DNA from: JAAFIP01 sp043747295
GTDB taxonomy: Bacteria; Pseudomonadota; Gammaproteobacteria; Burkholderiales; Burkholderiaceae_C
Length of the DNA: 7,340 nt
Reading direction: 5' to 3'
Assembly: GCA_043747295.1 (NCBI GenBank)
Contig: JAYTPK010000215.1
Location: 1-7,340 of the forward strand
Notes under the pieces: generated by a model
Told to the model about the DNA's origin: nothing
Databases searched by the model: none
What the model saw: only the letters and a program-made list of their open reading frames with translations
Program-made: the position numbers and the translations under genes
Shown: positions 1 through 5,042 of the stretch, one piece after another
Position numbering within the stretch: the stretch's first letter is position 1
How the letters are laid out: each line of letters opens with the position of its first letter

Positions 1-1
1 A

Positions 2-640
2 TATTTGGTGGCCAATTCAGTCATCGCGCGCCTAAGCGCATGGATGGACGGCGAAGGCCTGCGTGCCATCATGCAAGGCGTGGCGCTAGACCTGGACACC
101 CTAGAAGCCGCTGAAAAATCAGCCCTGGCCCTGCAAGGCGGCCTGCACAACGCGCAAGTGGCAGCAGTGTTCGACAACCGCACCGACAAGCATGTGCTGA
201 CCATTACCCGCTGGATCCACGGCAACGCCAAGGTCAGCAACATTACCGCAGACTTTGTGCACGGTGGCGACTACGCTGCCATGCGCGAGGCCGCCCTGAC
301 CTTTGAAGGCCTGATCGGCGAAGGCGCCGTGGTGCAACGCGGCGAAGGCGAAAAGCAAAAAGAGCACAAAGTAAGCGACTTTAGAGAAGCCATGGCTTGG
401 CTGATAACCCAAGCCGAAAACGCCGTAGGCCGCCAGCGCTACAAAGGCCTGGGCGAGATGAACCCCATGCAGCTGTGGGAAACCACTATGGACCCCACCG
501 TGCGCACCCTGCTGCGCGTGCAGATAGAAGACGCGATCGAAGCCGACCGCGTGTTCACCACCTTGATGGGCGACGACGTAGAGCCGCGCCGGGCGTTTAT
601 TGAGACGAATGCGCTGCGGGCGGCGAATATCGACGTTTAA
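2..640 (+). CDS. gyrB: DNA gyrase subunit B, C-terminal part (5'-truncated by window)
   Basis: This is the 3' third of gyrB, cut by the left window edge; the frame is open from base 2. GyrB is the ATPase subunit of the A2B2 topoisomerase that introduces negative supercoils. The TOPRIM/GyrA-interaction end is recognised by QRYKGLGEMNP (bases 434-466), followed by LWETTMDP and the terminal block LMGDDVEPRR, ending in NIDV. The roughly 100 residues before it, including the KEHKV stretch, correspond to the extra insert found in proteobacterial GyrB. The TTG at 5 is an internal leucine, not a start. The DUF2442 gene begins 15 bases after the stop. No terminator hairpin is visible in that gap, so read-through is possible. 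Identity is very secure. Confidence 0.97.
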   Translation, partial: YLVANSVIARLSAWMDGEGLRAIMQGVALDLDTLEAAEKSALALQGGLHNAQVAAVFDNRTDKHVLTITRWIHGNAKVSNITADFVHGGDYAAMREAALTFEGLIGEGAVVQRGEGEKQKEHKVSDFREAMAWLITQAENAVGRQRYKGLGEMNPMQLWETTMDPTVRTLLRVQIEDAIEADRVFTTLMGDDVEPRRAFIETNALRAANIDV

Positions 641-655
641 ATCTGGCTGTCGACA

Positions 656-925
656 ATGATTAAAGTGTTGCATGCCCAATGGGCGGGTGGTAGCAAAGTG
701 GCGCTGGAGTTTTCAGACGGCAGCGACGGTGTGTACGACTTTGCCAGCTTGTTGTCTAAAGACACAGCGTTGACGCAGCCGCTGCGCAATGAAGACATGT
801 TCAAACGATTCTTTCTGGAGCTGGGTGCCCTGTGCTGGCCGAATGGGCTAGAGTTCAGTGCTTCAAAACTGCATAGCGAATTGGCAGCATCTGGATCACT
901 TCTATACTCTGAGAAGGCTGCTTGA
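656..925 (+). CDS. DUF2442 domain-containing small protein
   Basis: A complete 89-residue ORF starting at ATG 656. It matches the DUF2442 pattern: an N-terminal strand (IKVLHAQW), then the basic/acidic strand pair LEFSDGSDGVYDF, a central SLLSKD...PLRNEDMFKRF segment and the signature WPNGLEFSASKLHSEL near the C-terminus. DUF2442 proteins are small and of unknown biochemical role. They are often encoded beside DUF4160 proteins in toxin-antitoxin-like pairs; no DUF4160 partner is present here. No clear Shine-Dalgarno lies before the ATG, and the gene may depend on read-through from gyrB 15 bases upstream. Family assignment is from pattern recall. An orphan antitoxin-like role is only an inference. 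Confidence 0.8.
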   Translation: MIKVLHAQWAGGSKVALEFSDGSDGVYDFASLLSKDTALTQPLRNEDMFKRFFLELGALCWPNGLEFSASKLHSELAASGSLLYSEKAA

Positions 926-951
926 GTTAAGCAACGGGTGTCTGTTCTTCT

Positions 952-984
952 ATGAAAATCCCGCATGCCAAGGCGGATTTTCAT
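952..984. repeat. 33-bp dyad element, copy 1
   Basis: Perfect 10-base arms, ATGAAAATCC (952-961) and GGATTTTCAT (975-984), enclose a 13-base centre. The dyad extends inward imperfectly (CCGC against GCGG). Two further elements in this window have the same outer arms and exactly the same 33-base length (1006-1038 and 6234-6266). It lies between the DUF2442 gene and the DUF4143 ATPase gene, so it could be an operator, a repetitive extragenic element or an RNA hairpin. Confidence 0.75.
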
Positions 985-1005
985 GGTTGATTGGCCACAA
1001 CTACC

Positions 1006-1038
1006 ATGAAAATCGAACATGTCATGTTGGAATTTCAT
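1006..1038. repeat. 33-bp dyad element, copy 2 (overlaps candidate promoter)
   Basis: The arms ATGAAAATCG and GGAATTTCAT enclose a different 13-base centre that is itself a perfect dyad, AACATG-T-CATGTT. With flanking CC/GG the whole palindrome spans 1004-1040, with 16 of 18 arm positions matched by my count. Together with copy 1 it gives four CCATGAAA-type half-sites in alternating orientation 22-26 bases before the ATPase start. The stretch between the copies is also dyad-like (TTTTCATGGT at 978-987 against ACCATGAAAA at 1003-1012). Its right arm covers the candidate -35 box. Confidence 0.75.
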
Positions 1039-1055
1039 GGTAAAAGTGCTACTAT
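1027..1055 (+). promoter_or_regulatory. Candidate sigma-70 promoter of the DUF4143 ATPase gene
   Basis: A -35-like TTGGAA (1027-1032) and a -10-like TACTAT (1050-1055) are separated by 17 bases. Transcription would start at about 1061-1063, at the ATG itself (1062). No Shine-Dalgarno precedes that ATG, so a leaderless mRNA is the consistent reading. The -35 box lies in the right arm of the second 33-bp dyad, so a protein bound there would repress. Both boxes match only 4 of 6 consensus positions. Confidence 0.4.
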
Positions 1056-1061
1056 TCGGCC

Positions 1062-2321
1062 ATGCTTGCACGCCAACAGCTTGAAACTAATATCCGCACC
1101 GCGCTAGGCCGCTCTCGGGCTGTGGTGCTTAGCGGGCCCAGGCAGGTGGGCAAAAGCACGCTGGCCCAGCGGTTTTTAAGCCGCCAGTCGCCTAATTACT
1201 TTGACCTGGAATACCCGCCCCACGCCGCGCAGCTAGAGCAAGCCACCCAAGTGCTGGAAGCCTTGCAGGGCTTGGTGGTGATTGACGAGGTGCAACTGCG
1301 GCCCGGTTTGTTCCCGCTGCTGCGTTCGTTGATAGACCGCTCCAACGCACCCGGCCAATATTTGCTACTGGGCAGTGCCGCGCCCGCTTTGATGCGTCAG
1401 GCGGGCGAATCATTACTGGGCCGCGTGGAGACAGTAGATGTGGGTGGCTTTGATGTGCAGGAGCTTACGCAGCATGCGGGCGGCTACAGCGACGAAGCGA
1501 TAACGCGCCTGTGGCTGCGCGGCGGGTTTCCGCTGGCTTACCTAGCCAACACCGACGCAGACAGCGCCGCTTGGCGCAGCAACGCTATATCGAACCACTT
1601 GAATGTGGACTTGCCAGAGTTTGGCGTTAACGTGCCCGCGCCCACCATGTTGCGCTTTTTGACCATGCTGGCGCATTGGCATGGGCAAACCTGGACAGCC
1701 GCGCCGTTTGCCCAAAGCATGGGCGTGTCAGAGCCCGCTATTCGCCGTTACCTGGACACGCTGACCCAAACCTTCATGATTCGCCAGCTACAGCCGTGGC
1801 ATGAAAACCTGGGCAAGCGCCAAGTGAAAGCGCCCAAAATCTACTTTAGAGACACCGGCCTGCTGCACACGCTGATGGGCATCAAAACCCTGCCCGAGCT
1901 GGTGACGCACCCGCGCGCAGGTGCCAGCTGGGAAGGCTTTGCATTAGAGCAAATTTTGCGCATTGCCCAGCCCGACGAAGCCTACTTTTGGGCCACCCAT
2001 CAAGGGGCCGAGCTAGACCTGCTGATGCTGCGCGGCCAGCAGCGCATAGGCGTGGAATTTAAACGCGCCGATGCCCCCGCCATCACCAAAAGCATGCGCA
2101 TCGCCATGCACGACCTGAAGCTGGACGCGCTGTATGTGGTGTACCCCGGCCTGCACCGCTACCCCATGGGCGAAGGCGTAGAAGCGGTGCCGCTGTGGGC
2201 GGTGTTGCCTGCAGCCAGCAAAAATACCGAAGGTTTTGTCGGACTGCTGGCCGGGCGAACCCCAAAAGTTGCTACTATTGATGAGATCATCGACTCTACC
2301 GCCCAGGCATGGGCTGGGTAG
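1062..2321 (+). CDS. AAA ATPase with DUF4143 domain and a VapB-antitoxin-like C-terminal tail
   Basis: A 419-residue AAA_14/DUF4143 ATPase (COG1373 type). Walker A is GPRQVGKST (residues 25-33) and Walker B is VVIDEVQ, with D75-E76. A sensor-like LLLGSAAP segment follows, and a winged-helix-like segment lies near residues 215-240 (PFAQSMGVSEPAIRRYLDTL). The DUF4143 region carries a nuclease-fold-like signature: E317 and D319 in GAELD, then E332 and K334 in VEFK. Proteins of this group are abundant in mobile regions and have no settled function. The family normally ends near the VYPG...EGVEAVPL stretch. Here about 35 residues follow (GLLAGRTPKVATIDEI...WAG) that resemble the C-terminal tail of AbrB-type VapB antitoxins. 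The gene lacks a Shine-Dalgarno. The next antitoxin gene begins 21 bases after it, so it probably heads an operon. Confidence 0.93.
   Translation: MLARQQLETNIRTALGRSRAVVLSGPRQVGKSTLAQRFLSRQSPNYFDLEYPPHAAQLEQATQVLEALQGLVVIDEVQLRPGLFPLLRSLIDRSNAPGQYLLLGSAAPALMRQAGESLLGRVETVDVGGFDVQELTQHAGGYSDEAITRLWLRGGFPLAYLANTDADSAAWRSNAISNHLNVDLPEFGVNVPAPTMLRFLTMLAHWHGQTWTAAPFAQSMGVSEPAIRRYLDTLTQTFMIRQLQPWHENLGKRQVKAPKIYFRDTGLLHTLMGIKTLPELVTHPRAGASWEGFALEQILRIAQPDEAYFWATHQGAELDLLMLRGQQRIGVEFKRADAPAITKSMRIAMHDLKLDALYVVYPGLHRYPMGEGVEAVPLWAVLPAASKNTEGFVGLLAGRTPKVATIDEIIDSTAQAWAG
2055..2213 (+). repeat. DUF4143 3' repeat, copy A (within intact ATPase)
   Basis: Codons 332-384 of the ATPase. This stretch recurs without gaps at 3382-3540 with 15 mismatches in 159 bases by my hand count (about 91% identity), mostly at third codon positions. 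Part of it recurs in much decayed form at 3994-4112. Homology to the second copy ceases immediately to the left and weakens sharply to the right. Confidence 0.9.
2214..2321 (+). other. VapB-tail-like module fused to the ATPase C-terminus
   Basis: This encodes the last 35 residues of the ATPase. The core GLLAGRTPKVATIDEI and the ending AQAWAG resemble the toxin-binding tail of AbrB/SpoVT-type VapB antitoxins as I recall them. They also line up with the tail of the intact VapB in this window (RFAGRVKKPVSIAQMDVAIA). The matching segment at 3541-3654 is directly followed by a VapC gene, which supports the reading. The preceding DUF4143 part is much better conserved between the copies (about 91% against 69%), marking a module boundary after LPA. 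Confidence 0.6.
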
Positions 2322-2330
2322 CCTGACCAC

Positions 2331-2336
2331 AAGGAG
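2331..2336 (+). promoter_or_regulatory. Shine-Dalgarno AAGGAG for the VapB-like antitoxin
   Basis: AAGGAG ends six bases before ATG 2343 and fixes that start. It is the clearest ribosome binding site in the first array, unlike the ATPase and PIN genes on either side, so the antitoxin may be translated more strongly than its neighbours. Confidence 0.75.
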
Positions 2337-2342
2337 AACGTA

Positions 2343-2555
2343 ATGGACGCTGTAGTTTCTGCCCAAGGCCTGACAGTACCCAAGCGCATGCTGCGTGGGG
2401 TGCAGCGTGTGCACATCGAGAAAAAGCAGGGTGTCATCATCATTACGCCGCAAGAGCTCAATGACCCGTTGTTCGGTTTGGGGGCCTCGCCAGCGAAGCA
2501 AAGCCTGAGCACGGGTGCAAAAAAGCACGACCAGCATATTTATAACGGCCGCTAA
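2343..2555 (+). CDS. VapB-like antitoxin, AbrB-type (partner of the following PIN toxin)
   Basis: A 70-residue protein with a compact swapped-hairpin-like N-terminus (AQGLTVPKRMLRGVQRVHIEKKQGVIIITP, residues 7-36, quoted only by extent: A7 to P36) in which the LTVPK turn and the alternating strand after it resemble AbrB/MazE DNA-binding antitoxins. The C-terminal half has DPLFGLG and the end HDQHIYNG, a pattern I associate with small antitoxins that pair with PIN toxins. By analogy the N-terminus binds the operon promoter and the tail wraps the toxin active site. The gene starts 21 bases after the ATPase and ends 23 bases before the PIN gene, the usual antitoxin-first order. The protein is short for an AbrB-type VapB, and family assignment is less certain than for the 5590-5835 gene. 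Confidence 0.7.
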   Translation: MDAVVSAQGLTVPKRMLRGVQRVHIEKKQGVIIITPQELNDPLFGLGASPAKQSLSTGAKKHDQHIYNGR

Positions 2556-2578
2556 AGCCTTGCCGCGTTAACTAGCCG

Positions 2579-2989
2579 ATGGCCCTGTTCTTAGACACCA
2601 GCTTTGTCATAGCGCTGGAAATGGCGCGCGACAACCAGCACAAGGCAGCGGCGCAACACTGGAAAATCTATATTCAAAACCCACAACCCTTGGTCACTAC
2701 CGACCTGGTGTTTGCAGAAATAGTCACCTTTTTCAACGCACGCGGCCTGCACGGTAAAGCGGTAGAGGTGGGCGACCGATTGGTGAACAGCCAGTTGGTA
2801 GACATAGTGAGCACCACGCCAGAGCTGCGTAAAGAGGCGTGGGCATTTTTTAAACGGCACGCAGACAAGCAATACTCATTAGCAGACTGCGCATCCTTTA
2901 TCGTTATGCGCAAGCGCCGCATCCATTCGGCCCTGACGTTTGATGACCATTTTGCGCAAGCGGGGTATACCGTTGTTCCCGCGCAGTGA
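2579..2989 (+). CDS. PIN-domain ribonuclease toxin, VapC-like
   Basis: A 136-residue single-domain PIN protein. The acidic metal-binding set is complete: D6 in LDTSFVIAL, E47 in FAEIVTF, D103 in YSLADCASF and D122 in TFDDHF. PIN toxins use these residues with Mg2+ or Mn2+ to cut RNA, often tRNA or rRNA, and are neutralised by the co-encoded antitoxin, here the gene ending 23 bases upstream. The ATG at 2579 gives the conserved first strand at residues 2-6. No good Shine-Dalgarno precedes it, which fits translation coupled to the antitoxin. The stop overlaps a GTG (GTGA, 2986-2989) that opens the frame of the HigA-like gene. The toxin looks intact. Confidence 0.88.
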   Translation: MALFLDTSFVIALEMARDNQHKAAAQHWKIYIQNPQPLVTTDLVFAEIVTFFNARGLHGKAVEVGDRLVNSQLVDIVSTTPELRKEAWAFFKRHADKQYSLADCASFIVMRKRRIHSALTFDDHFAQAGYTVVPAQ

Positions 2990-3057
2990 GTAACCCCATC
3001 AACGCGGTATCCAGACCCCTTCTTGCAACTGGCGGCATACAAAGCACGGAGAAAATG

Positions 3058-3384
3058 ATGGGGAATTTCACTATGGACGTACACACCACCATACTGGCGC
3101 GCATCCAATGTGACCCCGCCTATGTGCAGGCGCTGTGGAACGAAGCCGTGCAGCTCTTTCTGGAGGGGGAGCCGCAAACCGCCAAGATCATACTGCGCGA
3201 TCTGGTCAATGCCACGGTGGGCTTTGAAGGTTTGGCAGAGCGAATTCAAAAACCCAGCAAAAGCGTACACCGCATACTGTCTGCCGCTGGTAACCCTACT
3301 ATGGACAATTTGTCCGCTATTTTTCTGGCGGTAAAGCCGATAGCAAAGAAATCGAAGACAAAGCGCGGAACAGCACTACAGTAA
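3058..3384 (+). CDS. HigA-like XRE-type HTH protein (orphan antitoxin-like)
   Basis: About 108 residues from ATG 3058. The pattern EAVQLFLEGEPQTAKIILRD, then NATVGFEGLA, KPSKSVHRIL and GNPTMDNL is that of small HigA-like antidote/regulator proteins: two N-terminal helices, then a helix-turn-helix ending in the GNPTMDNL stretch. Relatives act as antitoxin and autorepressor beside a RelE/HigB-like toxin, but none is visible here. The start is ambiguous. The frame is open from GTG 2986, which overlaps the PIN stop, but GGAG at 3048-3051 sits six bases before 3058 and the resulting length fits the family; ATG 3055 and 3074 are alternatives. The stop TAA (3382-3384) is also the first codon of the DUF4143 fragment repeat, so this gene's end may have been created by that junction. 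Confidence 0.78.
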   Translation: MGNFTMDVHTTILARIQCDPAYVQALWNEAVQLFLEGEPQTAKIILRDLVNATVGFEGLAERIQKPSKSVHRILSAAGNPTMDNLSAIFLAVKPIAKKSKTKRGTALQ

Positions 3385-3654
3385 TTTAAGGGCACCGATG
3401 CCCCCACCATCACCAAAAGCATGCGCATTGCCATGCACGACTTGAAACTAGACGCGCTGTACGTGGTGTACCCCGGTCTGCACCGCTACCCCATGGGCGA
3501 AGGCGTGGAGGCGGTGCCGCTGTGGGCGGTGCTGCCTGCTGTGCGTGAAGATATGGATGGCTCTGTAGTGCTGCTAGCAGGGCAAACCAAAAAAGTCGCC
3601 ACCATTGACGAGATCAATGAGGCCACCGCCCAAAGATGAGCTGGTAAACAGTGA
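3382..3654 (+). pseudogene. 3' fragment of a second DUF4143 ATPase joined to a VapB-like tail
   Basis: Bases 3382-3540 are a gapless, about 91% identical copy of codons 332-384 of the intact ATPase; the catalytic-position GAA (E332) is TAA here. From 3541 the sequence continues in frame into a VapB-like tail (LLAGQTKKVATIDEINEATAQ), only about 69% identical to the tail of the intact gene. The frame stops at TGA 3637-3639, aligned with TGG (Trp) in copy A. Reading through it gives AGKQ and a TGA at 3652-3654, overlapping the VapC start GTG 3651 as GTGA. This is the arrangement expected of an ancestral antitoxin-toxin pair. A 72-codon ORF from ATG 3421 survives without a Shine-Dalgarno, so expression is doubtful. 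No ATPase domain remains. Confidence 0.82.
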
Positions 3655-3995
3655 AGATTACGGCTGACACCAACGTGCTGGTGCGCGCTGTGGTGTGTGA
3701 CGACCCGGCGCAAGTAAAAATAGCCGCCAAGGTATTACTAGACGTCACGCTGATAGCCATTGCGCTGCCGAGCCTGTGTGAGTTTGTCTGGGTGCTGCGC
3801 AAAGTCTATGGCTTTATGCCCATGGACGCAGCCAGCGCCATCCGCCCCCTTTTAGCCGCAGCCAACGGGTCCGCCGTAGAAGCAGGCGGAGATTTTGACG
3901 ATGGCGTGATTGCCTACGAAGGCCACTGGCTGGGCGGGGAAACCTTTGTGTCGTTTGTCAAAAAGGCTGTGGCCCTGCTCAAGACACAGGGTTAG
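3651..3995 (+). CDS. VapC-like PIN protein, probably inactive
   Basis: A 114-residue PIN protein starting at GTG 3651, with ADTNVLVRAVVCDDPAQ at the N-terminus. D6 and E44 (LCEFVWVLR) are present, and D84 lies in the GGDFDDG motif. Two defects are visible. The fourth acidic residue, expected in a SFDKKAV motif, is V103 (SFVKKAV, codon GTC in place of GAC). The segment before GGDFDDG is short: VEAG runs straight into GGD, whereas relatives I recall have about nine more residues (an extra helix turn) there, consistent with an in-frame deletion between AG repeats. The cognate antitoxin upstream is reduced to a fused tail with a premature stop. I infer a decaying toxin whose loss of activity relieved selection for its antitoxin. 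Confidence 0.78.
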   Translation: MKITADTNVLVRAVVCDDPAQVKIAAKVLLDVTLIAIALPSLCEFVWVLRKVYGFMPMDAASAIRPLLAAANGSAVEAGGDFDDGVIAYEGHWLGGETFVSFVKKAVALLKTQG

Positions 3996-4112
3996 CAGCG
4001 CATAGCTATGCACGACATGAGGCGGGATGCGTTATATGTGGTGTAACCCGTTCGGCACCTCTACCGGGTGCGCGAAGGCGTGTAGTTGAGTCGCTTCGGG
4101 CAGTCTTGCCAC
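3994..4112 (+). pseudogene. Decayed third copy of the DUF4143 3' end
   Basis: Starting within the stop codon of the preceding VapC gene, this stretch still aligns with ATPase bases from about 2091 to 2210. Shared landmarks are ATGCACGAC (4008-4016), TATGTGGTGTA (4034-4044) and GCGAAGGCGT (4072-4081). It carries in-frame stops and small indels, so it codes for nothing. No VapB-like tail follows. It marks a third junction of the same kind in the array, older than the one at 3382 judging by divergence. Confidence 0.72.
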
Positions 4113-4182
4113 AATTGCTGTACGTAACTCCTATATTACACTGGGCGTCATTATCCCTTTTTACTAATAAATATTTGAATCT

Positions 4183-4187
4183 AGGAG
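4183..4187 (+). promoter_or_regulatory. AGGAG ribosome binding site implying a CTG start at 4193
   Basis: AGGAG ends five bases before CTG 4193. The in-frame TTG codons further upstream (4106, 4175) have no comparable site. The protein family typically begins at the DWSR...EVEAIVADY motif, whose aspartate is the next codon (4196). The CTG may be a mutated ATG. Confidence 0.5.
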
Positions 4188-4192
4188 TTAAC

Positions 4193-5026
4193 CTGGACTG
4201 GTCACGCATCGAAGTCGAAGCAATAGTTGCGGACTATCTCCAAATGTTGACGCTTGAACTTAGCGGTCAATCATTTAACAAAGCTGCACACCGACGACAG
4301 CTGATTCCTTTATTGGATAACCGTACCGAAGCATCGGTTGAGTTTAAGCACGGCAATATTAGTGCAGTGATGTTGGAAATGGGCATCCCGTATATTCGCG
4401 GGTATCTACCCCGATCAAACGCTCAAACACTACTAAGTGTGGTCGTCGCGGAGCAGGTGCGTAACAAGCCCTCGCTTGATCAGGCTGCATTGGCTGCAGT
4501 GCAGCAACCTGCTGTTGTGCCTAGCGCAAACGACTTTACTAAAGTTATTGCGCATGCCCCTACGCTTGAAGGTCGACTTTCTGATTCGACCCCTTTACAT
4601 TCTTTTAATGCGATAAAAAGAGACTATTTAGCTAGGGAGACTGAAAATCGTTCATTAGGATTGGCGGGTGAAAAATTCGTCATTCAGTACGAACACTGGC
4701 GACTTGTAGCGATTGGACAACGTGTTCTTGCAGATCGTGTGGAGCACGTTGCAAACACTCGCGGAGACGGTCTTGGTTACGACGTACTTTCATTTGACCC
4801 TGACGGAAGAGAAAGATTTATCGAAGTCAAAACAACTGCGTTTGGGAAAGAAACCCCTTTTTTTGTATCGCGTAACGAGCTTGATTTTTCTAAAGTGGAA
4901 AGGGAGCGTTTTCATCTTTATCGCTTGTTTGAATTTCGTAAAGCACCAAGACTTTTTGATTTGCCAGGACGGTTAGATACGCATTGCATACTGGATCCAA
5001 TAACGTACAGAGCAAGTTTTAGTTGA
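4193..5026 (+). CDS. DUF3883/NOV_C domain protein with PD-(D/E)XK-like residues
   Basis: About 277 residues from CTG 4193. The N-terminal module (EVEAIVADYLQMLTLEL, then AHRRQL, NRTEASVEFKHGNISAVMLE and GYLPR) recurs in restriction- or defence-associated proteins as I recall. The C-terminal part matches DUF3883 (NO VEIN C-terminal domain). E160 in AGEKFV, D197 in GYDVLSF and E211/K213 in FIEVKTT form a PD-(D/E)XK nuclease-like set. A DNA-acting role is inferred; no substrate can be named. The gene is richer in A+T and uses more CGT, CTT and TTA codons than its neighbours, which suggests separate acquisition. Starts at TTG 4175 or TTG 4106 would extend the frame but lack ribosome binding sites, and 4106 lies in the decayed DUF4143 fragment. 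It converges with the next gene. Confidence 0.83.
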   Translation: MDWSRIEVEAIVADYLQMLTLELSGQSFNKAAHRRQLIPLLDNRTEASVEFKHGNISAVMLEMGIPYIRGYLPRSNAQTLLSVVVAEQVRNKPSLDQAALAAVQQPAVVPSANDFTKVIAHAPTLEGRLSDSTPLHSFNAIKRDYLARETENRSLGLAGEKFVIQYEHWRLVAIGQRVLADRVEHVANTRGDGLGYDVLSFDPDGRERFIEVKTTAFGKETPFFVSRNELDFSKVERERFHLYRLFEFRKAPRLFDLPGRLDTHCILDPITYRASFS

Positions 5027-5042
5027 AACCAAAATCTGGTAC

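Noticed and set aside
119..679. Minus-strand 186-residue open frame opposite gyrB
   Set aside because: It lies almost entirely opposite the certain gyrB frame, is rich in His, Gln and Ala as expected for the antisense of GC-rich coding DNA, and shows no domain motif.
952..1040. CRISPR-like reading of the regularly spaced repeats upstream of the ATPase
   Set aside because: Only two elements stand there, each a dyad with a variable centre, not direct repeats with spacers; no cas genes are present.
2674..3270. Minus-strand 198-residue open frame
   Set aside because: It runs opposite the PIN and HigA-like genes, both of which have family motifs on the plus strand; no recognisable motif of its own.
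3421..3639. 72-codon frame taken as a functional stand-alone gene
   Set aside because: It is the tail of the DUF4143/VapB-like fragment, without a Shine-Dalgarno and with a premature stop relative to the vapC overlap; kept as part of the pseudogene.
5028..5040. ACCA/TGGT dyad in the 16-base gap between convergent genes
   Set aside because: Four-base arms are too short for a credible terminator.
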